Assembly: GCA_016708435.1 (NCBI GenBank)
Contig: JADJFV010000038.1
Location: forward strand, 1 to 64,000
Direction: 5' to 3'
DNA length: 64,000 nt
Source: Leptospiraceae bacterium
Lineage (GTDB): Bacteria; Spirochaetota; Leptospiria; Leptospirales; Leptospiraceae
This document shows positions 9,651 to 18,219 of the stretch, in pieces. Below the pieces are notes generated by a model that ran no database searches, had not been told where the DNA came from, and worked only from the letters and a program-made list of their open reading frames with translations. How positions within the stretch are numbered: position 1 is the stretch's first letter; the number at the start of each line of letters is the position of its first letter. Made by a program: the position numbers and the translations under genes.

Positions 9651-10745
9651 TCAAGGGCAAGTAAACTGAAAATTCTTTGAGCCATATATTGTTTCCCATG
9701 CTGTTTTCTTTTCACTGTGAAAAACCCATTGAATTTCTTTTGCGTCAACTCTAGACTTGAGGCCATCTATGATTTGCCCCACCTTAGCAATATAGTCAGC
9801 ACTATAATCCCTTGTATTAAGCATTATATTGGTAGCATAGAAATTTCCTTTCGCATAGGTTCCATTTTTAATTCCGTCGGAAATTCTAGTAATTGTTGCA
9901 ATATGGTCTGCTGCAGTCGAGGTAGATGTAACTACGTTTTCACATCCACCGCCTATAAAAGTTAAGTTCTTAGATGGATCATGTGTGTAAAATTCGGATT
10001 TGGATTTTGGTTTCCAGGCACCGTATGTTTTGTCATCTGCTGTATGATTTGAACTGCCTGCTAAAACTAATGTAGTAAATTTTTTGGAATAACTCGTATT
10101 AACCCTTCCTGTTAAACTGTTCTGCATTGTTTCCCAGTCAGTTGCATTTCCAGCGGTAGCATTGTATGTAAATCCTCCAATATTGTCTGAAGGAGTTACT
10201 CCTAATAGAGTTATACGATATGCTACATCCGCATAATTCTCATTAGACTCATGTGCGTGCGCATCAACCTCGAAACCTTTATCTTCTTTGATATATCTAA
10301 GAAGATTTTTATTATTTGTATTGCTCATAACGCTTGCAGTATCATAGAGCTTTATTGCGTTTAAAAATCGCCAATCGGATTCGTAATTTAATTTTGCACC
10401 TTTAGAATAGATTGTATCTACCATAGACTTTGTCAGACTACGATAGGTGGAGTAAATTGTGCCTGGCACTGTGTCGTATATTGGATCTGGAATGCCCTCT
10501 TCACTATGAGTCGTAATGCTTACATATAAATAAGGATTTGTAGTAGTCGTTGTTGTCGTTGCCTTAGTTGAAAGTAAACCATAGACTACCAATAATTTAT
10601 TCCCATTATCTTGATTTGTTTTCGCACAATTAAAAAGAAGAATACTTAGAAGGAATTGTCCAAGAACAAAGTAGCCGTTAACTTTTATAAGTGAATAAAA
10701 GTTAGATTTAAAAATTACACGAAGTATCAAAAACAAGTTTTTCAT
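9651..10745 (-). CDS. Putative lipoprotein, possibly with a polysaccharide-deacetylase-like fold
   Basis: This is a secreted 364-residue protein. The hydrophobic stretch at residues 24-39 ends in LLFNC, so C40 may be lipidated; leptospiral lipoboxes tolerate such residues. The part before the hydrophobic stretch is long (about 23 residues), and a later non-ATG start is possible. A run of seven threonines (about 61-69) forms a linker. The mature domain has YESDWRFLNAI, GFEVDAHAHES-NENYADVAYRI, SDNIGGF and FYATNIMLN. The HAHE motif and the early S-I-T-T-H segment recall NodB-type deacetylases, but I cannot identify a full metal triad, so this is tentative. It is convergent with the lpxR-like gene. 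Its role is unknown. Confidence 0.6.
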   Translation of the reverse strand: MKNLFLILRVIFKSNFYSLIKVNGYFVLGQFLLSILLFNCAKTNQDNGNKLLVVYGLLSTKATTTTTTTNPYLYVSITTHSEEGIPDPIYDTVPGTIYSTYRSLTKSMVDTIYSKGAKLNYESDWRFLNAIKLYDTASVMSNTNNKNLLRYIKEDKGFEVDAHAHESNENYADVAYRITLLGVTPSDNIGGFTYNATAGNATDWETMQNSLTGRVNTSYSKKFTTLVLAGSSNHTADDKTYGAWKPKSKSEFYTHDPSKNLTFIGGGCENVVTSTSTAADHIATITRISDGIKNGTYAKGNFYATNIMLNTRDYSADYIAKVGQIIDGLKSRVDAKEIQWVFHSEKKTAWETIYGSKNFQFTCP

Positions 10746-10918
10746 AGATACCTTTTTTAATATTTAAAAAATCGGATTCAACTAATTTATAATTATTGGA
10801 ATTAAAAAAGTAGAAAAAAATTTAACTCCTTTTATTCTAAAGATAACCTATAATAAAAATAAATGTAATCCTGACTCGTGTGTCAAATTAGACTTTGTTC
10901 TTGCAAGCATTTCCCGAT

Positions 10919-11929
10919 TTACTTTTCTAATTTGAAAAAATCTGCAATTAACTCATAAGAATGAATCTTTGCATCGTTGTCATAAACATAAGAGGCTACC
11001 ATGAGTTCATCGACTTGAGTCTCATCTAAAAAGGATTCTAGATTTTTCTTGATTGTTTCTGGGCTTCCGATAAAACTATATTTCATCATTTGTAAGACAG
11101 TTTGTTTTTCGAACTCTTTCCAGGCAGTATCCATGTTTGCAATCGGAGGCTGAAGCGGTTTACGCTCATTAGTCACAATTCCCAATGCTAATCGATAAAA
11201 AGAACTCGCCAGAAATTTTGCTTCTTCGTCTGTATCGGCTGCTATTATATTTATACAGGCTAAGCTGTAAGGTTTTTGCAGTTGATCGGAAATCGTAAAT
11301 CGCTGACGATATAATCTGAGAGCTTCGTGCAAATGAGTAGGAGCAAAATGACTCGCAAAGGCAAATGGCAAACCTAACATTCCAGCTAATTGTGCGCTAT
11401 ATGTGCTAGAGCCCAAAAGCCAAATAGGAACTTGTGTTCCTTCTCCGGGTATAGCGCGAACTTTTTGATTTTCTCCTCTTGGAGCAAGATAGGATTGTAA
11501 TTCCATTACATCCTGTGGAAATCCATCTACAGAAGATTCTAAATTTCTACGAAGTGCAAAAGAAGTTTTTTGATCTGTGCCGGGAGCCCTTCCTAAACCA
11601 AGATCAATTCTTCCCGGGTATAAAGACTCCAATGTTCCAAATTGCTCTGCAATTACAAGGGGCGCGTGGTTAGGCAACATTACCCCACCGGACCCAACTC
11701 GAATTCGAGAAGTATTGCCTGCAATGTATCCAATCAAAACAGAAGTAGCAGAGCTTGCAATATTTTCCATATTATGATGCTCAGCAAACCAGTAGCGGTT
11801 AAAACCGAGTTGCTCCACACGCCTTGCCACTGCTAAACTTTTTTTAAAAGAATCTGTTGGTTTATCACCTTCTACAATTGTTGCAAGGTCAAGCACACTA
11901 ACTGGAATTTCATTTAATTGTTTTTTCAT
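10919..11929 (-). CDS. Luciferase-like monooxygenase, LLM class flavin-dependent oxidoreductase
   Basis: This is a 336-residue protein of the bacterial luciferase-like superfamily, related to the MsnO8/YhbW group. It uses reduced flavin to oxidise a small substrate that cannot be told from sequence. Diagnostic features are VARRVEQLGFNRYWFAEHHN near the N-terminus, IRVGSGGVMLPNHAPLVIAEQ, LYPGRIDLGLGRAPGTD (the conserved R-x-x-G-x-G-R-A-PG core) and PIWLLGSSTYSAQLAG. Length and motif order match the family, and there is no signal peptide. It lies 48 bases downstream of a DUF4256 gene on the same strand, so co-transcription is possible. Confidence 0.9.
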   Translation of the reverse strand: MKKQLNEIPVSVLDLATIVEGDKPTDSFKKSLAVARRVEQLGFNRYWFAEHHNMENIASSATSVLIGYIAGNTSRIRVGSGGVMLPNHAPLVIAEQFGTLESLYPGRIDLGLGRAPGTDQKTSFALRRNLESSVDGFPQDVMELQSYLAPRGENQKVRAIPGEGTQVPIWLLGSSTYSAQLAGMLGLPFAFASHFAPTHLHEALRLYRQRFTISDQLQKPYSLACINIIAADTDEEAKFLASSFYRLALGIVTNERKPLQPPIANMDTAWKEFEKQTVLQMMKYSFIGSPETIKKNLESFLDETQVDELMVASYVYDNDAKIHSYELIADFFKLEK

Positions 11930-11977
11930 TTTTTAAATACTCTTTCCTTAAGAGCGGCTAATAGTTCGTTTACGAGT

Positions 11978-12562
11978 TCATACTCTTAGTAAGCCTCGAA
12001 AGCCGCGAGCGGCATAATAAGATTCTGCGCCGTTATGATAGACGAATACTGTATTGTAACGACGATCGCAGAAGAGAGCACCACCGAGTTTTCTAATCTC
12101 AGAAGGTGTTTTTATCCAACTAGATGTTTTTAAATCGAAATTTCCTAGTTTTTGTAATTCGCGGTATTCTTCTTCTGTTAAAATTGCAATCCCCATTGCA
12201 TCAGCCATATCAGTGGCGTTATTCTTTGGTTTATTTTCTTTTCTTGACTCAAGAGCTTCGCGGTCATAACATACACTTCTACGGTCTTTAGGACTTTCCG
12301 CTGAACAATCATAAAAAATGTATTCTTCTGTTTTTTTATCGTAACTGACAACATCGGGTTCACCGCCGGTTCTTTCCATTTCGTTTAGTGACCACAGCTT
12401 ATCCGTATTAGCCTCTAATTTAGATTGGATTTTATTCCATTCCAAATTGGCAGTGTTGGCGTTTCGTTTCTTATTTTTTTCAAAACGGGTTTTTAATATA
12501 TTGAGTAAATCTTCTTGTTGTTTCGGCGATAATTTCTTTGTATTACTCTTTAGCTTGTTCAT
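11978..12562 (-). CDS. DUF4256 family protein
   Basis: This 194-residue soluble protein matches DUF4256 closely over its full length. The family blocks LEWNKIQSKLEAN, LWSLNEMERTGGEPDVV, YIFYDCSAESPKDRRSVCYD and GGALFCDRRYNTVFVYHNGA appear in order, ending in YYAARGFRGLLRV. The family has no experimentally settled function that I know of. The strong conservation of Cys, Asp and Arg residues suggests an enzyme or nucleic acid binder, but that is inference. It has no signal peptide or membrane segment. The luciferase-like gene follows on the same strand. Confidence 0.9.
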   Translation of the reverse strand: MNKLKSNTKKLSPKQQEDLLNILKTRFEKNKKRNANTANLEWNKIQSKLEANTDKLWSLNEMERTGGEPDVVSYDKKTEEYIFYDCSAESPKDRRSVCYDREALESRKENKPKNNATDMADAMGIAILTEEEYRELQKLGNFDLKTSSWIKTPSEIRKLGGALFCDRRYNTVFVYHNGAESYYAARGFRGLLRV

Positions 12563-12639
12563 ACTTTTCCTATATGCTATTTCTTTACTAGTGCGTCAAG
12601 CCCATAATCGCCAAAATTTTCTATATAGGAATTTCTTTC

Positions 12640-13749
12640 TCACTTCTTTTTAATTCGAGTCTTTAATACTTTTACAATGGACTTATAGGATTCGATGGTA
12701 ATGGGATCGGCTGAGTTTTTAATAGCGATTTCATATTCAGCAATTGCTTTTGCGTTTTCCGGTGGTTCCATTTCAGTATAAACATTTCCGATTACCGAAT
12801 GGTAGTAAGCTTTGTCATAAGAACTTGTTGAATAAGAAATGGCACGCTCATAAATTTTAACAATCTCATTTAAATCTAAATCGTTTTTTGTGCGCATACT
12901 ATTTGCGAGCGTATTACAATAACTAGCCTTATTGTAAGGATTAGAAGTTGATTCAATCGCCTTCTCGATGTAATCCACTCCTTTATTAAAATCTTCTTGT
13001 TTGAATTCTCTATAGGTATTAAAATAAAAATTCCCTAAAATGGAATAAATATAGGATTGTGTTTCTGAATCAGGTGTTAACTCTAATGCCTTGCTTTGAT
13101 ACTGTATAAATTTTTCTTCTGTATTATAATACAAATTTGCAAGGGAAGTATAATAATTTGCCTTATCTGTGTCATTCTCTGATATTTCAATCGCTTTCAA
13201 AAGATATTTTTCTGCTTCCGGATAATTGGGATAATCCTTAGCTGCGTAGAGATTTGCTAGATAAGAGTAATAGAGCGATTTATTGTAATTACTCTCTGTT
13301 GATTCAATTGCCTTTAAATAGTATTTTTTTACGTTTGCTCGATTGGTTGGTTTAATATAACTATGAACATTGGCTAACGCTGCATAATAATACCATTTAT
13401 TCTTAGATAGAGCCACTGATTTTTTTAAATAGAAAATTGCTTTAGTTAAATCCTCATATACATAAGAGTTCAGATAAAGAATAGAGATTTGATTGTAAAT
13501 ATCAGCTTGTTTTTCTTTGTCTTTTTCTGTTTGAAGTTGAACGAGCAATCTCTTTCTCTCAATCTCTGGATTATTCGTATTAGCCGGAGTCTGTGCTATG
13601 TTTGACTTTTTTCTTTTCGTAAGCTTTGTGTGATTGTATTTGGAGAAAACTTTTGTGGTTTTCTTGTCTTTACTCTTTACCCTGGGTCTCGCTTCTAGTA
13701 TGCCAAACATTACAAAAATGAGTAGAGCACTGATGAATTTATAAATCAT
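12640..13749 (-). CDS. Exported TPR-repeat protein
   Basis: This is a repeat protein of about 369 residues. I start it at the ATG at 13747-13749, because GGGGAAAAT lies immediately upstream and the product then begins with a signal-peptide-like segment (MIYKFISALLIFVMFGILEA). The rest is a basic linker followed by about seven tetratricopeptide-like units. The recurring motif is YYSLANLY or YYSxLGNxY with KAIE, as in KANYYTSLANLYYN, each unit about 34-40 residues long. TPR solenoids bind other proteins; the partner is unknown. The gene stands alone, divergent from the chemoreceptor across about 430 bases. Confidence 0.8.
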   Translation of the reverse strand: MIYKFISALLIFVMFGILEARPRVKSKDKKTTKVFSKYNHTKLTKRKKSNIAQTPANTNNPEIERKRLLVQLQTEKDKEKQADIYNQISILYLNSYVYEDLTKAIFYLKKSVALSKNKWYYYAALANVHSYIKPTNRANVKKYYLKAIESTESNYNKSLYYSYLANLYAAKDYPNYPEAEKYLLKAIEISENDTDKANYYTSLANLYYNTEEKFIQYQSKALELTPDSETQSYIYSILGNFYFNTYREFKQEDFNKGVDYIEKAIESTSNPYNKASYCNTLANSMRTKNDLDLNEIVKIYERAISYSTSSYDKAYYHSVIGNVYTEMEPPENAKAIAEYEIAIKNSADPITIESYKSIVKVLKTRIKKK

Positions 13750-14183
13750 ATTTTCCCCTTTTCCTCTTACGAGCAAAGCAATCTATTAAACAAACTTATT
13801 TTTACAAGAAATAAATGATTTAATATCGGAGACATAACAAAGAAAATAAGAGGTAAAATCAAAACTACTCTAAGGATAACTCGGATTTAAGGATAGGTGT
13901 GTGTTGTCGACACAATAACCTTAACAGAGCTATGAACTGAATTTGATCTGCCTTTGAATTTAATCACAGCCAAATCGAACCAAAATCGAACCCAAATCGA
14001 AGGCAGACCGAAGGCAGGAAGCAAATAGGCAAGACAAACCACATCTTTTATCAGTGTTCATCCGTGTCCATCGGTGATAATCTTTAAATCATCCCCGTTT
14101 TTAAAAATATCCTCCACTTTTATTGAATAAGATTGCAAGGAAAATGACCGATTCTAATAGTAGATTGTAATTATTGGTATAGT
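13750..14183. other. Intergenic region between the TPR and chemoreceptor genes, with two kinds of short repeats
   Basis: No gene is visible. At 13972-14006 the motif AATCGAA occurs three times in close succession, then GAAGGCAG occurs twice. At 14045-14083 there is one copy, in reverse orientation, of a degenerate GATGAACACGGAT-type repeat that recurs at 38995, 47830 and 57915. Promoters for both divergent genes should be in this region. Confidence 0.5.
14045..14083 (-). repeat. Degenerate GATGAACACGGAT repeat, copy 1
   Basis: On the minus strand this reads GATTATCACCGATGGACACG followed by GATGAACACTGATAAAAG. It matches the pattern of the copies at 38995-39020, 47830-47862 and 57915-57956. 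All four are intergenic. Confidence 0.6.
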
Positions 14184-15866
14184 ATGAAAATTAAAAACCT
14201 TATTCTTCCCGCATCCTTTTTCGTGGCGTTTCTTAACCTGTTCTTCTCAGTGGTGACTATTTTTATTAGTTTTGTTTCCTATCAGAATTCGGAACGGATA
14301 CTGAATTCGGAAATTCCGCTTTTTAATAGTGCCTGGGCAATTCTATTAGAAGATACTAAGATTACGGACAATGCAATTTTCTTTTCTTATGCAGGCGAGG
14401 CACAATACAAAGAAAACTATGATAACCATGTAAAGCTTTTAGAAAAAGAATTAGACTACAGCATGAAAAATTCTGGAACGCAAGAGAAAAAGATCTTTGA
14501 GAACGTGTCTTCTGTAAACGACGCACTTATTGACTTGGAAACTAAAATGTTTGACCAAGGGGCTAAGGGCAAATTGACCGAAGCGCAAGCAATCCTAAAA
14601 GCGCAAGATTACAATCAAAACAAGAAAATCTATTCAGAAGCTGTAAAAAAATTCTTTGAAAGCCAACAGGGAAGACTCTCTGATACATTAAAAAAACAAA
14701 TTTCTAATTCTAGACTTTTATTCTATTCTGCTTTTGTGCTTTCCCTACTTGGACTCAGTGCGACAATCTTCATTATCCTCTGGCTGTCCAAGGGTGTAAT
14801 TAAGCCATTAGAAAAAGCGGCAGAATATTCTGGCGGAATTTCAGAGGGAAATCTAACTGTTGCGATTGAAGCGAAAGGCAAGGGGGAATTTGCCGATCTA
14901 TTCCGCTCTATCGGTGGACTTGTTACAAAATTCCATCAGGTATTAGAAGGAATTTTCCTTGCATCAGAGGATGTAAAATCTTCTTCGATGAATATGAAAA
15001 TTGCAGTTGTAATGATGCGAGATGACTTAGAAAAGCAAACTGCTGGCTCAGAAGCGATCGCAAAAAAGATCTTTGAAATTGTAAATGCAAGTAATAGTAT
15101 TACAGTGATGACGTCGGAACAAAGCAATAAGATTGAACAAATGCTTTCTAAACTAAGAGATCAATCCGCTCTAGTGCAAAATCTTGGAGATAAGACTAAG
15201 ATTACAACAAGAGATACAGGAATTATTTCGAACGAACTCGATCAGGGAAAGACTTCTCTTAATACATTGAACGAAAGAATGCAGGAGATTTATAATACCA
15301 CCGGTCAAATCACAGAAGTGGTTTCTATCATCAATACAATTGCAGACCAGACCAATCTTCTTGCGCTTAACGCATCGATTGAAGCGGCGAGAGCGGGAAA
15401 TGAAGGAAAGGGTTTCGCAGTAGTCGCCGCAGAAGTATCTCGCCTTGCCGATCAAACAGCAGGAAGCACAAAGTCTATTAAAGATATTGTTAAAAAGAAC
15501 TCTTCTCTCGTGAAAGCAGGGATGGATGGACTAGTTGAATTAACATCTATGTTCGATATGATTTTAGAGCGGGTAAAAGGAATAAACCTTAAGACCAATG
15601 ATGTGAAGGGTTTGATTGAAGAATACAGTCAATTGACTTCTCATTTAGAAGTGACCATTCAAAATGTAAAAACTATTTCGTCTGAAATATTTAAGTCAAC
15701 AGATGAACATTTAAAAGCAATTTCTACGATATCAGAAACAGCGAATACGATTAGTAAAGTGACCTTGCAAAACTTTACAAGACTAGATGCATTGTCGGAT
15801 GATTCTAAATTCCTGGAAACAGTCTCTGAGGATTTAAAGAAACAAGTAAGCTTCTTTAAGCTTTAA
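14184..15866 (+). CDS. Methyl-accepting chemotaxis protein
   Basis: This is a 560-residue inner-membrane chemoreceptor. The first transmembrane helix lies at about residues 8-33 and the second at about 178-201. Between them is a helical periplasmic sensor of about 145 residues, probably a four-helix bundle. A HAMP domain (about 202-255) follows, then a long coiled-coil signalling domain. The hairpin tip, which binds CheA and CheW, reads IADQTNLLALNASIEAARAG, followed by NEGKGFAVVAAEVSRLADQ. The C-terminus (KKQVSFFKL) has no CheR-binding pentapeptide. The ligand is unknown. No other chemotaxis gene is adjacent. Confidence 0.92.
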   Translation: MKIKNLILPASFFVAFLNLFFSVVTIFISFVSYQNSERILNSEIPLFNSAWAILLEDTKITDNAIFFSYAGEAQYKENYDNHVKLLEKELDYSMKNSGTQEKKIFENVSSVNDALIDLETKMFDQGAKGKLTEAQAILKAQDYNQNKKIYSEAVKKFFESQQGRLSDTLKKQISNSRLLFYSAFVLSLLGLSATIFIILWLSKGVIKPLEKAAEYSGGISEGNLTVAIEAKGKGEFADLFRSIGGLVTKFHQVLEGIFLASEDVKSSSMNMKIAVVMMRDDLEKQTAGSEAIAKKIFEIVNASNSITVMTSEQSNKIEQMLSKLRDQSALVQNLGDKTKITTRDTGIISNELDQGKTSLNTLNERMQEIYNTTGQITEVVSIINTIADQTNLLALNASIEAARAGNEGKGFAVVAAEVSRLADQTAGSTKSIKDIVKKNSSLVKAGMDGLVELTSMFDMILERVKGINLKTNDVKGLIEEYSQLTSHLEVTIQNVKTISSEIFKSTDEHLKAISTISETANTISKVTLQNFTRLDALSDDSKFLETVSEDLKKQVSFFKL

Positions 15867-15872
15867 GATTGT

Positions 15873-15904
15873 GCAGCAATTTATATTGATAATGAAATTG
15901 CTGC
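15873..15904. terminator. Hairpin between convergent chemoreceptor and SET-lipoprotein genes
   Basis: GCAGCAATTT at 15873-15882 pairs perfectly with AAATTGCTGC at 15895-15904 around a 12-base loop. It sits 7 bases after the chemoreceptor stop codon and 19 bases from the end of the convergent gene, where a shared terminator is expected. There is no clear T-tract on either side, so intrinsic termination is not certain. Confidence 0.4.
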
Positions 15905-15922
15905 GACAATTGAGAGAAGATT

Positions 15923-16486
15923 TTAATCTTCAAATGTAAATTTTTCACCGGTTTTTAATTTGATACCTGATTTTTCCATGAAGAATCTTTGCACATCAGG
16001 GAACTCCATGAAGTGATAATTGTAAATGCCTCCGTAACTAACGTATAATTCTTCGCCTTTCTTTATATCGCGTGTCGCATAGAGACGAATGTATGGATCT
16101 TCACAATGCTTAAGAAAATGAACGTTTTGAATTTTGGTTGGTTTGCCATTTATCTTAGATGGAGCAAAATTAACTTTAGAACCATAGTGCTCTCTATTTC
16201 CGTCAATGTAAGGGAAGTTTGGTTCGTTTGCACATTCAGGCATTGTGAACATATACCAATGCTCGCTTTTTTCATGAAGAGCATTGTATTCTTTACGAGT
16301 AATTTTTTTGCCTTCGTAATGAGTTACCATTGTGTCTTTGGGTATATCTTTAGCGGCAAACAGTCCCATGCCGGCACCAGGGATATGAGATGGTTTGATA
16401 ACGACGTATTCGTTATCTTCGATGCTTTTAATACTAGTTGTAGTGCAAGCATTGATGACAAGTAGTAGAGTGAGAAAAAGTTTCAT
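15923..16486 (-). CDS. SET-domain lipoprotein
   Basis: This is a 187-residue protein with a SET domain behind a lipoprotein signal peptide. Residues 1-14 (MKLFLTLLLVINAC) end in a lipobox-like INAC, so C14 is probably lipidated and the protein extracytoplasmic. The SET domain covers about 27-165. It has HIPGAGMGLFAAKDIPKDT (the S-adenosylmethionine-binding GxG element), HYEGKKIT, a central KVNFAPS...NVHF in place of the usual NHSCxPN motif, and GEELYVSYGG near the end in place of GEELxxDYG. SET enzymes methylate lysines, which is hard to reconcile with an export signal and the changed NHS motif. It could be a non-catalytic fold or act on secreted protein. An internal start that removes the signal is not obvious. 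Confidence 0.75.
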   Translation of the reverse strand: MKLFLTLLLVINACTTTSIKSIEDNEYVVIKPSHIPGAGMGLFAAKDIPKDTMVTHYEGKKITRKEYNALHEKSEHWYMFTMPECANEPNFPYIDGNREHYGSKVNFAPSKINGKPTKIQNVHFLKHCEDPYIRLYATRDIKKGEELYVSYGGIYNYHFMEFPDVQRFFMEKSGIKLKTGEKFTFED

Positions 16487-16513
16487 TGAAATTTCCTTAA
16501 AGTTTTAATTGAG

Positions 16514-16930
16514 TTAGTTTGCATTCTCGCTTGGTCGATTGTCATAATCTTCATCTAAAAGATGAGAAGAAATTAAAAAGTCAGCAGTCGAGCGATTGCA
16601 AGCCATAGGAATATTATACAAAACGGCAATTCTAAGTAACGCTTTTACATCAGGATCATGTGGTTGAGCAGATAAAGGATCCCAGAAAAAAATCATGATA
16701 TCAATTCCGCCATCAACAATCTTGGCTCCTATCTGTTGATCACCACCGAGAGGTCCTGAAATAAAACGATGAACAGGAAGACCTGCACTCTCAGCAATAA
16801 TTTTACCTGTAGTGCCTGTAGCGGATAAGAAGTGTTTGGCGAGAGTTCCTTTGTTGAATGTAACCCAATCTAAAAGGTCTTTCTTTTTGTTATCGTGGGC
16901 AACGAGAACTATACGTTTTGTTTTTTCCAT
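16514..16930 (-). CDS. mgsA: Methylglyoxal synthase
   Basis: This 138-residue enzyme converts dihydroxyacetone phosphate to methylglyoxal and phosphate, a glycolytic bypass used under phosphate limitation. The match is full length. It has H12 in VLVAHDNKKKDLL, phosphate-binding ATGTTGKII, D64 in SGPLGGDQQIGA, and FFWDPLSAQPHDPDVKALLR carrying H91 and D94. These correspond to H19, D71, H98 and D101 of the E. coli enzyme. The start codon lies inside a perfect 12-bp hairpin (16927-16956), and I see no good ribosome binding site in the exposed sequence, so translation may be structure-controlled. The gene ends 27 bases before the SET-lipoprotein gene on the same strand. Confidence 0.95.
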   Translation of the reverse strand: MEKTKRIVLVAHDNKKKDLLDWVTFNKGTLAKHFLSATGTTGKIIAESAGLPVHRFISGPLGGDQQIGAKIVDGGIDIMIFFWDPLSAQPHDPDVKALLRIAVLYNIPMACNRSTADFLISSHLLDEDYDNRPSENAN

Positions 16931-16956
16931 AGAATCAGACTTGGCTGATTCTATGG
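16927..16956 (-). promoter_or_regulatory. Perfect hairpin overlapping the mgsA start codon
   Basis: CCATAGAATCAG at 16927-16938 and CTGATTCTATGG at 16945-16956 form a 12-bp perfect stem with a 6-base loop. In the mgsA transcript the AUG sits in the downstream arm, paired within the stem. Such pairing would block initiation until melted or bound. It may instead be an unrelated palindrome. Confidence 0.5.
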
Positions 16957-16985
16957 ATTGTCAACTGTTTTGCTTTGAGGTTAGG

Positions 16986-17451
16986 CTAAATTTCTAAGCG
17001 GTAAGTATTCTTGTTTAGAAGTTTGTTTCCTTTTACTTCTGTGGTGTTTAAAAGTTTTCCTTCGATATTGTAATTGTAAACGGCACGAAGCATTTCTCCG
17101 TTATTCAAGGTTCCTTTTGTGAGGATAATATTTTTTCCGTCAGAACGATATTCATAATTCACGCCTTTTACCTTTCGTTTATGGAAGTGAAACTGGAATA
17201 AGAAACTTGCATGAGCCCGGGATAGGCTTTGCCATTTTCAAGATTATGCTGAATGTTTTCAAAAAAGTTTCTTGTATTGCCAGTATTCAAAAATCAGAAC
17301 TTATCGAACCCGTTCGACCGGGGGGGGGGAAGGGTGGGGAGGGAAATTAAGGAGGGGATGGGAGTGTTGGTGGTGGGAGGTGGCTTTCTTGTCACCGGGA
17401 AGTGCAAAAGAAAGTGTTACTAGAAATAGGAATATTAGTTTTTTTGTTCAT
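16986..17451 (-). pseudogene. Remnant of a small secreted-protein gene
   Basis: Reading the minus strand from 17451, GGAGG is followed nine bases later by an ATG and, after one extra A in an A-run, by a clean signal peptide (KLIFLFLVTLSFALPGDKK). The sequence then passes a C-rich stretch and an in-frame stop near 17297. It resumes as NTGNTRNFFENIQHNLENG and KAYPGLMQVSYSSF, shifts frame near 17172, and ends as VNYEYRSDGKNIILTKGTL, then RAVYNYNIEGKLLNTTEVKG and a stop at 16986. The order and single strand show that this was one gene of about 150 codons. I do not recognise the family; the last part resembles short YxYxxxGK beta repeats. Confidence 0.6.
17320..17343 (+). repeat. G-run with G-quadruplex pattern
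   Basis: A run of ten G at 17320-17329 is followed by GGG, GGGG and GGG separated by one or two bases. This fits the four-tract G-quadruplex pattern. It lies inside the decayed secreted-protein gene, and G-rich sequence continues to about 17393. The homopolymer is also a place where sequence errors are likely. Confidence 0.6.
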
Positions 17452-17581
17452 ACTAATTTTCCTCCATGGTTCTTGCTTCAAATTTTAGATTTGAAAGGGA
17501 AAGTTTCAAAAAAAATGCGCAAAAGTGTAATTTGGCTCAGAAAATCTGCACAAGAAATTAAGTTCCTGTGCTAATACTTTT

Positions 17582-18100
17582 ATGAGAACAAAAATTTTTT
17601 CTCCTAAAGAACGTGTCAACGACTGGAAAGAGTATCCTGAAAAGTCAACTCGGTCTACCCTATTGATCCCGGCCTGTTACATGAAACTCTTCCATAAAAG
17701 GTTGAAGGCTAATAAGCATAATCCTACGGAATATCTTTCTTATTTGCTTGAGAGTTATAGAATATTGATAAGAAATGGAGAAATTCCAGTTTACGGAAAA
17801 TTAGAGACTGGTTACCAAGAAGAAGGATTGAAACTACAAAGGGTTGATTTTATTCCCAGAGGAGAAGATTGGGCGGAGATGAAATGTCTAAAAGCTTTTT
17901 TGAATCGAAGCATGACTTGGATTTTTGTCTACCTTCTAGTTTTAGATTCTTTAGATATTAAGAAGAATTTACCGGAAAAGTTCGTTGACTTCGTAGTTCC
18001 GAAGAAGGCGCATTTGCGGTTAATGGTTATTATCCTTTTATCAAGGAAAAGGAAATTATATCGAAGAATCTTGCGACATACACGGGATCGAACTAGGTAA
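17582..18100 (+). CDS. DUF1564 family protein, copy 1
   Basis: This 172-residue protein belongs to DUF1564, a family I know only from Leptospira, where genomes carry several copies. It is basic and mostly helical. Shared landmarks with the second copy at 26368 are STRS-LLIPA near residue 24, YLS-LL near 50, TGYQ, a central DWAE-KCL-AFLNRSMTWIFV, DSLD...NLPEK, FVVPKK and a basic tail ending TRDRT. A stretch of 26 bases (17903-17928) is identical in the two copies. The function is unknown. Some small basic proteins with an early ribbon-like segment bind DNA, but I have no direct evidence here. The start is the first ATG after the CTAATACTTTT upstream sequence shared in part with copy 2. Confidence 0.8.
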   Translation: MRTKIFSPKERVNDWKEYPEKSTRSTLLIPACYMKLFHKRLKANKHNPTEYLSYLLESYRILIRNGEIPVYGKLETGYQEEGLKLQRVDFIPRGEDWAEMKCLKAFLNRSMTWIFVYLLVLDSLDIKKNLPEKFVDFVVPKKAHLRLMVIILLSRKRKLYRRILRHTRDRTR

Positions 18101-18219
18101 AAAGGTTTTGATAAAAAACTAATTTCCAGACCAAAAGATTTCTACTAATTCTGTGATTTAACTATTATCTATTTACAGAACATAACCGATGATAATCCAT
18201 AAATAAAAAGGGGAAGTAT

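Noticed and set aside
17272..17574. Plus-strand open frame rich in Gly and Trp
   Set aside because: It is produced by the G-run and opposes a better supported minus-strand gene remnant with a signal peptide.
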